From: JABDGM01 sp963738665
Lineage (GTDB): Bacteria; Planctomycetota; Planctomycetia; Pirellulales; Lacipirellulaceae
DNA: 64,000 nucleotides
Direction: 5' to 3'
Assembly (NCBI GenBank): GCA_963738665.1
Contig: CAVTXL010000003.1
Coordinates: 992,001 to 1,056,000 of the forward strand
Positions within the stretch are counted from its first letter, which is position 1, and each line of letters begins with the position of its first letter. The notes below the pieces were generated by a model. That model had not been told where the DNA came from and ran no database searches. It was given only the letters and a program-made list of their open reading frames with translations. The position numbers and the translations under genes were made by a program. Positions 1 through 8,213 of the stretch are shown here, in pieces.

Positions 1-1072
1 GCCAGATTACGTTGCCGCCGTGCGGCGCGACCGCATCGGCCAGCACGCTCGAGCCCTCGGCGTGATTGCGGTTGTAGTCCTTCGGGCCGGGCTGGCCTTC
101 GGAGTTCGCCTTGACGAGGAAGCCGCCGAAATCCGGGATCAATGTGTAGATCTCGTCGGCTTTTCCTTTCCACCAGGCGATCACGTCTTTGTCGAGTGGA
201 TCGGCCGTCGCCAAGCGGCCGAGTGTCCGCGGGGCGGCAAAATTGGCCGAGATGTAGATGCGAATGCCGTATGGACGAAACACGCCGGCCAGCGCGGCCA
301 CCTTGCGGAGATACTCAGGCGTCAGGATGCGGACGTCGGCGTTGACGTTGTTCAGCGCGACCGCGTTCAGGCCGATCGAGGCACTCGCCCGGGCGTAATC
401 GGCATAGCGCGGGCTCAGCTTGTCGGGCAGTTCGTTCCATTGCCAGAGCGAGCGGCCGGCGTAGCCACGCTCAATCGTGCCGTTAAGGTTGTCCCAATGG
501 TCGGCCATCCGCAGCCGCAGTTTTGGCCGCTGCGCGATGTTGAGCTCGTCGATCGGCTTGCCGGCCTGCATCAGGCCGAGCAAATGAAACGCGCCATACA
601 ACGCGCCCAACTCTTCGGCCGCGGCGACGACGGTCACCGCGCGGTCGCCGATCTTCGTGGTGCGAATCAAAAACCCGTCGCTGCCGAGGCGGGCGAGCTC
701 GTCTTTCCAATTCAGGTCGGCGATTGCATCCGATGTTTTTGGAGTGCCGACAACGAGTGCGCCGGCTTGGATGCCGTTTGCGTCGGCGGGGACAGGCGCC
801 CCGAGCAAACTCGCGAGGGCACCTGCAAGCTCGCCGCGAATAATCTGCCCAGCGGCAGAACTTGAGGGGGCAACGAGCTGGCGCACCTGCTGACGATACG
901 AATCGGCAATTTCGCCGGGCGGCGCATAACGGAGCCACAGCTTGTAGCCGTCTTCGTCGGCGGGCAGCGGAGGCGAGAAGTTTGCGGTGCTAAAGGAAAC
1001 CCTGTTGGCGGCCACAGCGCCCGCAACTCCGGCCAGGCTCGTGGCCATGAACGAGCGACGCGAAAGAGGCAT
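1..1072 (-). CDS. aguA: GH67 alpha-glucuronidase, N-terminal part (gene runs off the left edge)
   Basis: Translation upstream from the left edge gives about 357 residues of a protein that begins MPLSRRSFMATSLAGV, a twin-arginine (Tat) export signal, so the enzyme is probably secreted folded. Around residues 178-210 it carries RMADHWDNLNGTIERGYAG followed by RSLWQW, the hallmark of family GH67 alpha-glucuronidases, which remove 4-O-methyl-glucuronic acid side groups from glucuronoxylan oligosaccharides. Later blocks such as GIRIYISANFAAPRTLG and FLVKANSEGQPGP also fit GH67. Complete members are about 700 residues, so roughly half, including the catalytic acids, lies outside the window. The start is the first ATG of this frame and is required for the RR signal. 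A hexuronate transporter starts divergently 370 bases away, consistent with uptake of the released uronic acid. The family call is firm; substrate is inferred. Confidence 0.88.
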   Translation of the reverse strand, partial: MPLSRRSFMATSLAGVAGAVAANRVSFSTANFSPPLPADEDGYKLWLRYAPPGEIADSYRQQVRQLVAPSSSAAGQIIRGELAGALASLLGAPVPADANGIQAGALVVGTPKTSDAIADLNWKDELARLGSDGFLIRTTKIGDRAVTVVAAAEELGALYGAFHLLGLMQAGKPIDELNIAQRPKLRLRMADHWDNLNGTIERGYAGRSLWQWNELPDKLSPRYADYARASASIGLNAVALNNVNADVRILTPEYLRKVAALAGVFRPYGIRIYISANFAAPRTLGRLATADPLDKDVIAWWKGKADEIYTLIPDFGGFLVKANSEGQPGPKDYNRNHAEGSSVLADAVAPHGGNVIW

Positions 1073-1187
1073 CGATCGACTCCTCATGAAATGAGTTTCC
1101 CCCGCCACGAAAACCGCAAACCGCATCGTACTTGGCGGAAAAAGCAGGGTCAAGCTTTTGCGGCCGCCGGCCGGCCGCCGGCTCAGT

Positions 1188-1239
1188 GTAGACATCTCGC
1201 TCCGCGAGATGCTTTCCGCTTGCGGAGCGAGCGGTCTAC
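1188..1239. repeat. 52-bp palindrome, dispersed hairpin repeat
   Basis: The left arm GTAGACATCTCGCTCCGC is mirrored by GCGGAGCGAGCGGTCTAC on the right, with an inner GAGATGC segment. A closely related palindrome lies at 37288-37363, so this is a dispersed repeat family rather than a gene-specific terminator. It sits in the divergent intergenic region between the GH67 gene and the MFS transporter. Confidence 0.7.
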
Positions 1240-1441
1240 AATTGTCGCGATCCGGCTGGAAGTCTGACGGCCATCGATTTCCGCTGCTTGTAGTAGAGCA
1301 GAACCCGCCGCGCGTTTCGGGGCGGCTGCCGCAACCGTTTTTGTCGATCCACTCATTATGCGGGTTGATCGTATCCCAGCATGCGATACGATCGAGGTGT
1401 CTTTTCGCCTACACGCCGCATCTTCCGGGAGCCGACCGCGC

Positions 1442-2770
1442 ATGCCCAGCGAACCTGAAGATCGATTTTCGTCGGCAATAGCGTCGCCCGGAGAACCGGC
1501 GCACGGCCCGCGGTTTGGCTGGCGTTGGGTGATCTGCTCCTTGTTGTTTTTCGCCACGACGATCAATTATGTCGATCGCGCCGTGCTGGGGGTGCTCGAG
1601 CCGGAACTCGAAAAGGTCATCGGCTGGACGACGACCCAATATGGCGACATCAATGCGGCGTTCACACTGGCCTACGCGATCGGCTTCTTGTTCGCCGGCT
1701 GGATGATCGACAAGCTGGGCACCCGGCTTGGCTACGCGATTTCTCTCACAATGTGGTCGCTGGCTGCGGCGGCCCACGCGTTGGCGGCGACGCCCCTGGC
1801 GTTCGGCATCGCGCGGTTCGCTTTGGGCATTGGTGAATCGGGCAATTTTCCGGCTGCGATCAAAACGGTGGCCGAGTGGTTTCCGCGGAAGGAGCGGGCG
1901 CTTGCCACGGGGATTTTCAACGCCGGCTCGAACGTCGGTGTGATTGTCGCGCCGGCGGTCGTGCCCGTTCTAGCGCTCCAGTGGGGCTGGCAGGCGGCGT
2001 TTATCGCCACCGGGCTGGCCGGTCTGACCTGGGTGTTTTTCTGGTGGCCGACCTATCATCGGCCACAGGAGCATCCGACGATTTCCGCGGAAGAATTGGC
2101 GTTCATCGAGAGCGACGCCGAGCCGATCGCAAGAAAAATTGCTTGGCGACGGCTGCTGCCGTATCGCCAGACGTGGGCCTTTGTCGTCGGCAAGTTTCTG
2201 ACCGACTCGGTGTGGTGGTTTTACCTGTTCTGGTTGTCGCCATTTCTGGCAGAGCGGTTTGGCGTCAGCCTGAAGACGATTGGCCCGCCGATGATCACCG
2301 TGTATCTGCTGGCCGACGTGGGATCGATCGCCGGCGGCTGGCTCAGTTCATCGCTCTTGTCGCGCGGCTGGACGGCGAATGCCGCTCGCAAGACGGCCAT
2401 GCTCGCCTGCGCCGTGTGCATCGTGCCTGTCGCGCTTGCTCCGGAAGTCGACGGTAAATGGCTGGCCGTCGTCCTGGTCGGCATCGCGGCGGCCGCCCAT
2501 CAGGGGTTCTCGGCGAATTTGTTTACGCTGGCTTCGGACATGTTCCCGCGATCGGCGGTCGGCTCGGTCGTGGGCATTGGCGGTTTCGCCGGCGCAATGG
2601 GCGGATTCCTGATGAATCTCTCGACCGGCAGATTACACGACTGGATCGGGGACTTTACCCCCATGTTCCGGGCGGCGGCGCTGGCGTACCTGGTGGCCTT
2701 GCTGCTGATTCACTTGCTGGTGCCACGGCTGGAGCCGGCGAGGATTGAGACCGAGGGCAGTCCCCGGTAA
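1442..2770 (+). CDS. MFS transporter, hexuronate (ExuT/anion:cation symporter) type
   Basis: A 442-residue polytopic protein with about 12 hydrophobic segments. After a short polar N-terminus it has NYVDRAVLGVLEPELEKVIG, then FAGWMIDKLGTRLGY, the loop 2-3 motif of the major facilitator superfamily, and GIGESGNFPAAIKTVAEWFP, which is typical of the anion:cation symporter family that includes ExuT (glucuronate/galacturonate) and D-galactonate carriers. These work in the inner membrane as proton symporters. An ATG 84 bases upstream is in frame, but the ATG at 1442 directly precedes the conserved region and gives a normal family length. Placement beside the GH67 alpha-glucuronidase supports a (methyl)glucuronate or aldouronate substrate; that is context inference. 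Reading frame intact. Confidence 0.85.
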   Translation: MPSEPEDRFSSAIASPGEPAHGPRFGWRWVICSLLFFATTINYVDRAVLGVLEPELEKVIGWTTTQYGDINAAFTLAYAIGFLFAGWMIDKLGTRLGYAISLTMWSLAAAAHALAATPLAFGIARFALGIGESGNFPAAIKTVAEWFPRKERALATGIFNAGSNVGVIVAPAVVPVLALQWGWQAAFIATGLAGLTWVFFWWPTYHRPQEHPTISAEELAFIESDAEPIARKIAWRRLLPYRQTWAFVVGKFLTDSVWWFYLFWLSPFLAERFGVSLKTIGPPMITVYLLADVGSIAGGWLSSSLLSRGWTANAARKTAMLACAVCIVPVALAPEVDGKWLAVVLVGIAAAAHQGFSANLFTLASDMFPRSAVGSVVGIGGFAGAMGGFLMNLSTGRLHDWIGDFTPMFRAAALAYLVALLLIHLLVPRLEPARIETEGSPR

Positions 2771-2818
2771 CCCCTAGCGCCGTAGTACGATTGGGGCGGC
2801 TCGAGGACCGATGGACAA

Positions 2819-3148
2819 TTAGACGGCGAGGTAGATCACGCCGTCCTCGATCGAAAGTTCTACGCCGGCACCCTTCGCCGCCTCTTGCAGCGCCGCATCC
2901 AGCATCACTACCGGGTCGCGACTCACGTCGAGTCGGCGCATCAACCCTTCCCCCTTTTTGTCGCCGACCGAGAGCGTGATCTTCAGGCCGCGGCGTTTGC
3001 ATTTGACGGCCGTGCCGTCTTCGAGCTTGGCGTTCATCGGCTTGAGGTAAGCGTCGACATAATGGACGCCGATGCCCGACTTGTCGTCCGTCTTCGCCGG
3101 CAGCTTCTCAATCGCGGCTGCATTTAGATCGCAGAGTTTGTGTTTCAT
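2819..3148 (-). CDS. Conserved hypothetical protein at the end of the corrinoid operon
   Basis: A 109-residue soluble, Lys- and Asp-rich protein starting MKHKLCDLNAAAIEKL and ending SIEDGVIYLAV. I recognise no domain or catalytic motif. The mixed hydrophobic pattern with IGVHYVDAYLKPMNAKLEDG and LKITLSVGDKKGEGLM suggests a small alpha/beta fold. It lies 47 bases downstream of the homocysteine methyltransferase gene on the same strand, so it may be the last gene of that transcription unit. Its third base positions are GC-rich like its neighbours, which favours a real gene. Function unknown. Confidence 0.6.
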   Translation of the reverse strand: MKHKLCDLNAAAIEKLPAKTDDKSGIGVHYVDAYLKPMNAKLEDGTAVKCKRRGLKITLSVGDKKGEGLMRRLDVSRDPVVMLDAALQEAAKGAGVELSIEDGVIYLAV

Positions 3149-3195
3149 GATCGAATTGGTGAGTAGTTAAGCAGGTGGACGCGACAAGTGTCGAC

Positions 3196-4125
3196 TCACT
3201 TACGCGTGCTTGCAAATTTCCTCGAACTCAGGTAACTGTCGAGTTCCCGCCGAAACGCGCGAATATGATCGGGCGTGCTGCCGCAACAGGCGCCGATGAT
3301 GCTGGCGCCCGCTTCCACCAGCGGCACGACGCCGGTGACCATCTGTTCGGGCGTTTCGTCGTAGACCACTTTCATGTCGATGAGCTTTGGCTGGCCGGCG
3401 TTCGGCTGGGCCATGATCGGCAGGTCGATGGTGCTCCGGTACCGTCCGACGGCCTGGCGGGCGCGCTCCATATCCATGCCGGTGCCGCAATTGAGGGCCA
3501 CGATGTCGGCGCCGTGCTGCTGCATGAATTCGGCGGCTTGCTCGGGATCGACGCCCATCATCGTGCGGAACGTCGAGCCGTCGAGCGTCACGTCGTAGGC
3601 CATCGAACCGACGACGCACGGCGCGCCGGCGGCCTTGGCCGCCTCGATGCCGAGCAGCAATTCTTCGAGCGAGGTCTGCGTTTCGATGATCACCGCGTCG
3701 ACGCCCGCGTCCACCAGGGCCTGGGCCTGCTCGCCGAACGCCGCCCGGACTTGCTGTTCGGTAAAATCGCCGAACGGTTCCATCAAGCCGCCAAAGGGGC
3801 CGATATCGCCGATGACGTAGCCGGTTTTGTCAGCAAATGCCTCGCGGACGATCGCCACGGCCGCCTGGTTGATTTCGACGACGCGGTCGGCGTTGCCATG
3901 CCGGTTGAGCATGATCCGCGAGCCGCCAAACGTGTTCGTGAGAATGCAATCGGAGCCGGCCTCGGCATAGCGGCGCTGAATGGCGAGCACTTCTTCCGGG
4001 TGCGTCAGATTCCACGCTTCGCCACAATTGCCTTGCTCGAGGCCGGCCAGCATGAGCTGCGTGCCCATGGCGCCGTCGCCCAATAGCGGCCGCGCGCGTA
4101 TGGCCTCCAATAACGGCATTTTCAC
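3196..4125 (-). CDS. Homocysteine S-methyltransferase (MetH Hcy-module family)
   Basis: About 309 residues, one (beta/alpha)8 homocysteine-binding module as found in MetH and betaine-homocysteine methyltransferase. Visible motifs are GDGAMGTQLMLAG near the N-terminus, TNTFGGSRIML, and the three zinc-ligand cysteines in NCGTG (residue about 215) and GACCGSTP (about 285). It transfers a methyl group to homocysteine giving methionine; here the donor is probably the methyl-corrinoid protein encoded upstream (inference). A GTG at 4123-4125 has GGAGGA seven bases upstream and gives MKMPLLEAIRARP; an ATG further upstream at 4143 overlaps that ribosome binding site and is less likely. No pterin-binding or B12 module is attached, unlike MetH. 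Frame intact. Confidence 0.88.
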   Translation of the reverse strand: MKMPLLEAIRARPLLGDGAMGTQLMLAGLEQGNCGEAWNLTHPEEVLAIQRRYAEAGSDCILTNTFGGSRIMLNRHGNADRVVEINQAAVAIVREAFADKTGYVIGDIGPFGGLMEPFGDFTEQQVRAAFGEQAQALVDAGVDAVIIETQTSLEELLLGIEAAKAAGAPCVVGSMAYDVTLDGSTFRTMMGVDPEQAAEFMQQHGADIVALNCGTGMDMERARQAVGRYRSTIDLPIMAQPNAGQPKLIDMKVVYDETPEQMVTGVVPLVEAGASIIGACCGSTPDHIRAFRRELDSYLSSRKFASTRK

Positions 4126-4294
4126 GCAACGGTCCTCCATCATCCACGTGGCAGCGAGGCGGCGAGCGTCATTCGGTCGACGATTATTCTACCGGATCGA
4201 GCGGCCGTTGGAATATGGGACGCCGCGAATTGTACACGCGATTCTTGGCCGAAGGCCCACCTCAGCGTAGCCTGGGGCAACGCCCCAGGAAGAC

Positions 4295-5615
4295 TCACCC
4301 GCGCTCCATCTCCACCAGCGTGAAGTGGATCGTCTCCAGCACGAGGCCCCATTTAAATTTGCGGCTGGCGGGCTCGCAGTAGCAGCCGGCCATATCGGCG
4401 GGGCGTTGCCAGGTGAGAACCTCGACGAGCGCTTGGCCGATAAGCGGCTTCTCGTGGTCGATGGCGACCATCAGGTGCTCGGCGTTATTCATGTAGCGGC
4501 ACATGTACTGGTGACCGGTGTCGCCCGGGGCTGGGCTGCAGTGTTGCTCGCGGATGCGGTAGCCTTCGTCGCGGGGGCCGAGGACCACGCGATAGTCGAA
4601 GGCGAGTCGGGCGCCCGAGATTCGTGCAGGTGGTTCCACTGTAGCGGAAATGGGCCTCAATCGTACCGTCGTGGTGGCGGGTGAGCTGGAGCCGCTGTTC
4701 GGCCCAGCGGCGGAGTGCTTTGACGTTGATCGAATAGTTGGGGGATCGAAAACTCGCGCCTTCTTCCGGAGCGGGTTGGGGTGAGGGAAGGCTGCTCGGT
4801 GCATTCGCCCTCACCCTGCCCTCTCCCAAGGGGAGAGGGTTCTGGGAAGCGCTGTCGGCGACTACTCGTGCGCTGCCGGCCGACCCTTCGACCGTCCGTT
4901 GGTACGGCGCCCGCCGATATTGGCAGGAAAGGTAGGAACAGTTTTCGCACAGGGCCTTGCCGGTCAGCGGCCGGGCGAGTTCGATGTTTTCCGTCAGGCC
5001 GAACACGGCGAGCAGCGATTTCTTGGGGCGCAACATGCCGGAGACCAGCACTTCAATGCTTGTGGGAAGCGACGACGACCGCGAGCGGCAGATCAAATCG
5101 AGCAACTGCGACTGTTCGGCGATATCCCATTCGGGATAACCGGGGCTGTAGTGGGGCAGGACCGCAGCGGCGTGGGTTTCGGCCCAGGCGCAGAGCCGCG
5201 CGCCGGTGAGCGCGATCAGATGCTCGACGACGGCCGAGCCGTACATTTCGAGGAAGAAATACTCGTCGGGCTTTTCGGAGTGCCACAGCGATTGTGCTTG
5301 CTGTTCTAGTTCGGGGCCGGCGCTGACGGCGGCCAAGACGGCCCGGTCGGCCGCGGCTACGTCGAACATTTTCCGCAGCGGCGGGCTGTGAAACGCGACT
5401 CCATCAAGGCGCACTTCTTCGCCCGCGATTTGGGCGCGATCACAACCGCGGGCGTACAGCCAGGGCCGGCCGTGCTGGGCGTACCAGGCCCGCGCGGCGT
5501 CGGCCAGTTCGAGCATGCGGTCGGTGAGCACGAAACCGGCCGGCAGGCCCAGGAGCCGCTGATACTCGGCCGGCTGCACGTAGACTTCGGGCAGTGTGTC
5601 GACAAATTCGATCAC
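4295..5615 (-). CDS. MetH activation-domain-like corrinoid-cluster protein (one frameshift)
   Basis: About 440 residues if one frameshift is corrected. The middle resembles the AdoMet-binding activation module of cobalamin-dependent methionine synthase (PF02965-like): HYSPGYPEWDIAEQSQLLDL then SIEVLVSGMLRPKKSLLAV. It is followed by a cysteine motif CENCSYLSCQYRR that is common in proteins of corrinoid methyltransferase clusters. Near 4610-4613 the frame breaks inside a GGG run (minus strand); adding or removing one base restores a long conserved tail with YRIREQHCSPAPGDTGHQY and AGCYCEPASRKFKWGL. A palindromic repeat (4759-4845) is translated in-frame between the two parts. The start is a GTG at 5613-5615 overlapping the stop of the reactivator gene by four bases, so translation is coupled. 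A role in reductive remethylation of the corrinoid partner is inferred. Confidence 0.75.
4759..4845. repeat. Palindromic repeat embedded in-frame in a coding sequence
   Basis: It contains a perfect 9-bp hairpin, CCCTCTCCC (4819-4827), AAG loop, GGGAGAGGG (4831-4839), and a second pair of arms, GGGGTGAGGG near 4779 and CCCTCACCCT near 4808. On the minus strand it is read as SQNPLPLGEGRVRANAP and SSLPSPQPAPEEGA within the activation-like protein, which looks unlike the surrounding sequence. A similar GAGGGGAGGGAG-type element lies near 37200-37270. Confidence 0.7.
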
Positions 5616-7255
5616 GGGGCGACCTGCTGGCGCGTTTCAACCAATTTCAACTGGCAGCCTTCGACGAAGAAATCGAAAAAGCGGGGATGCGTTTCCAGCC
5701 GGCAATGCTCGACGCGCCGGACGAGCTGCTCGAGCTGGTCGCGCTTCGATTTCGACAACAGGGCCATACAGGCTCCTTCGATCGCGGCGTTGCCGACTTG
5801 TACGATTTTCGAGTCGGGCAGGTTGGGGATCAACCCGATCCGGCGAGCGGCGTCGATTTTCAAATGGCGACCGAAGCCACCGGCCAGGTAAAACACATCG
5901 ACGTCGGCAAGGGCGGCCCCGTAGCGATCGAAGACGGTTTGCAGACCCGCGACGTTGGCCCCCTTGGCTTGGGCCAGCTCGTTCACGTCCGATTCGAGGA
6001 AAAAGACGTTCGCCGCGTCATCGAGCATGATGCGATCGCATCCGTCTTCGAAGCGTCCCATGTCGTTCATGCGGCCGGTGCGAAGAAGCTCGCTCATCAG
6101 TTCGACGAGACCGGAGCCGCAGATTCCCTCCGGTCGCCCGTCTCCGATCACCGTGAAGCGAAATTCGCCGCGGTCACCGATCGTGACGGAATCGATCGCG
6201 CCTTCCAACCCGGGCATTCCGCAGGCGATGGCGCCCCCTTCGAACGCCGGCCCGGCCGGGCAACTAGCGGCGAGGATGCGGTGGCGGTTGCCGAGGATCA
6301 GCTCCGTGTTGGTGCCGATGTCCATCAGGGCCACGAGCCGATCTTCGTGGGCCAGATCGATCGCGAGCATGCACGCGGCCGCATCGGCGCCGACGTGCCC
6401 GCTAATCACCGGCGCGCCATAGACGCGCGCTCGAGGATGAATCGGCAGCAGGCACTTTTGGCCCGTGCTGACGAGGCTGGTCGTGGTCCGCTTGCCGGCT
6501 TCCAGTTCGATTTCGGTAATCGAGCGGTAGGGATTCTGGCCGATCGAATAGACGTCCTGGCGAAAGAACAGGTCGCGCATCGTCGAATTGCCGACGACCA
6601 CCAATTCAAAGATCGACTGCGGATCGACCGGGAGGGCCTCGATAGCGTGGCTCAAATAGCCGGCCAGCGTGCGCATCAGCAGCTTGCCCGGATGATGCGT
6701 GTCGTAATGGATTCGCGACATCACGTCGGAGCCGCCGAAGCGCTGCGGATTTTCGAGCGATGCATCGGCGACGAGCTCGCCCGTTTCCAAGTTTAGCAGT
6801 CGCAGCACGATGGTGGTCGTTCCCAGATCCATCGCGATGCCATAGAGCGGACCGGGACGGCGATCAATTTCGGCGCAGTCTAAGAGCACGGCCTCGCCGC
6901 GGCGCATGACGGCGGCGTCTGGTTTGATCTTCTGATGAGTCAGCGGCAGCTCGTACGCGTGGCGCTCGATGCGCATTGCGCCGCGGCGCATCGTGTGGCA
7001 GCGAACCTTGCCATCGCCGGCGACGACGTGCGTCGAGCAAGAAAGGCGAAACCGGTCCTGGAGGTGCTCTTCCGCCTTGGCCCGCGGCGAGAGCAGCTCC
7101 ATTCCCGCGGCGATCTCAAACAGGCACTCTTTGCACTTGCCCTGCTTCTGACACGAGGTTGGGACCTGGACGCCGAGCTGCTCGGCAAAGTCGAAGAGGG
7201 ACGGGCCGGGGCTTGCTGCGCATGACTGGCCGTTGATGGTGAGCTGGACCGACAT
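5612..7255 (-). CDS. RACo-type ATP-dependent reductive activator of corrinoid proteins (2Fe-2S, ASKHA fold)
   Basis: 547 residues, intact. The N-terminal 80 residues form a plant-type [2Fe-2S] ferredoxin domain with CQKQGKCKECLFEI and a fourth cysteine in FRLSCSTH. From about residue 135 comes the ASKHA-fold domain (DUF4445/RACo): YGIAMDLGTTTIVLRLL, GGSDVMSRI, VVVGNSTMRDLFF, ALMDIGTNTELILGN, and near the end VFYLAGGFGRHLKIDAA. Proteins of this family use ATP to drive electron transfer to Co(II) corrinoid that has been oxidised accidentally, returning it to Co(I). Its position between the corrinoid protein and the activation-like protein, with a 4-base overlap to the latter, supports that role. 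It lies 9 bases downstream of the small PF13769-like gene. Confidence 0.9.
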   Translation of the reverse strand: MSVQLTINGQSCAASPGPSLFDFAEQLGVQVPTSCQKQGKCKECLFEIAAGMELLSPRAKAEEHLQDRFRLSCSTHVVAGDGKVRCHTMRRGAMRIERHAYELPLTHQKIKPDAAVMRRGEAVLLDCAEIDRRPGPLYGIAMDLGTTTIVLRLLNLETGELVADASLENPQRFGGSDVMSRIHYDTHHPGKLLMRTLAGYLSHAIEALPVDPQSIFELVVVGNSTMRDLFFRQDVYSIGQNPYRSITEIELEAGKRTTTSLVSTGQKCLLPIHPRARVYGAPVISGHVGADAAACMLAIDLAHEDRLVALMDIGTNTELILGNRHRILAASCPAGPAFEGGAIACGMPGLEGAIDSVTIGDRGEFRFTVIGDGRPEGICGSGLVELMSELLRTGRMNDMGRFEDGCDRIMLDDAANVFFLESDVNELAQAKGANVAGLQTVFDRYGAALADVDVFYLAGGFGRHLKIDAARRIGLIPNLPDSKIVQVGNAAIEGACMALLSKSKRDQLEQLVRRVEHCRLETHPRFFDFFVEGCQLKLVETRQQVAP

Positions 7256-7264
7256 GGATTCATC

Positions 7265-7523
7265 TTACCATGCCGCGGTGGCTTCGAGCTCGGCCAATAG
7301 CTGGCCGGCGACTTGTTGGGCTGTGCCCGTCGCGCTCCTGCGCCTCGCCCCACTGCCAGCCGGCCAGATAATCGTCGGTGTCCGCCAGCCCGCGCTCTGC
7401 GGCGAGCTCGTCGATCCGCTCTTGAAATTTGGGCGGCAATGCGACGTTCACTTCGTCCTGGTCGTCTTCGACCTTGATCTGCGAGGGAACTTCGTGCCAA
7501 TACAAGATTTGGTAGGTGGCCAC
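7265..7523 (-). CDS. Small PF13769 ('virulence factor')-like protein of corrinoid clusters (one frameshift)
   Basis: About 86 residues. It begins VATYQILYWHEVPSQIKVED, continues with VNVALPPKFQERIDELAAER and DTDDYLAGWQWG, and after one indel near 7335 ends GTAQQVAGQLLAELEATAAW. This matches the small family annotated in Pfam as 'Virulence factor' (PF13769), whose biochemical role is unknown to me. The GTG start at 7521-7523 is preceded by AAGGGCG, a reasonable ribosome binding site. It fits tightly between the corrinoid-protein gene (15 bases) and the reactivator gene (9 bases). Without correction the frame ends at 7260 with an unrelated Arg-rich tail. Confidence 0.7.
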
Positions 7524-7537
7524 GCGAATCGCCCTTA

Positions 7538-8184
7538 CTAGGCCTTGGCCTTTTCGGCCAAGCGCAGGAACAAATCGACCGCGTCTGAAGCATTTGCCCC
7601 GTAGCCGTCGGCGCCGATCTGGTCGGCGAACATCTGGCTGATCGGGGCCCCGCCGACGGCCATTTTTATTTGAGTGCGGCCGGCGGCTTGAAAGCCGTCG
7701 ATCACCGTTTTCATGTAGGTCATCGTCGTTGTGAGCAGGGCGCTCATGCCGATGATCGTAGGATTGCACTTATCGGCCGCCGCCATGAATTTTTCGACGC
7801 TTTGGTCGACGCCGATGTCATAGACCTCGAAACCGGCCCCTTCGGCCATCATGCAGACCAGATTCTTGCCGATGTCGTGCAAGTCGCCGCGGACCGTGCC
7901 CATCAGCAGCACGCCGGCACTCTCGGTGCCGGAGTCACGGTTGCTGAGGAGCGGTTTGAGCACGGCCATGCCGGCCTTCATCGCGCGGGCGGCGATGAGG
8001 ACCTCGGGCACGTACAGAACGTTGTGTTTGAAGTCTTCGCCGACGACGCTCATGCCCGCGATCAGACCTTCGGTCAAGACTTCCTGCGCGGGGCGGCCTT
8101 CGGCCAGCGCGTCCTTGGTCATTTGCTCGACCTGGGCGCTTTGCCTTCGTACAGGCACTGGTTCATGAGGGCGTAATCGGGCAC
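7538..8184 (-). CDS. Corrinoid-binding methyl carrier protein (MtaC/MttC type; one frameshift)
   Basis: About 215 residues after correction. It begins PDYALMNQCLYEGKA, a helical cap region, then VLTEGLIAGMSVVGEDFKHN and YVPEVLIAARAMKAGM. The B12-binding motif follows: GTVRGDLHDIGKNLV, with the cobalt-ligand histidine in DLHDIG, then IIGMSALLTTTM and KMAVGGAPISQMFA. This is the layout of methyltransferase corrinoid proteins that carry a methyl group between two methyltransferases. The frame breaks near 8140 between EGKA and QVEQMTKDALAEG; one base restores it. The likely start is a GTG at 8182-8184. The gene starts 30 bases downstream of the UroD-type methyltransferase, an obvious partner. Confidence 0.88.
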
Positions 8185-8213
8185 GGCAAGTCTCGCGGCA
8201 TGTTGTGTGCGAA

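Noticed and set aside
20..865. A 281-codon open frame on the plus strand
   Set aside because: Antisense to the GH67 alpha-glucuronidase; no family features.
5594..6796. A 400-codon open frame on the plus strand
   Set aside because: Antisense to the RACo-type reactivator, which carries the recognisable 2Fe-2S and ASKHA motifs.
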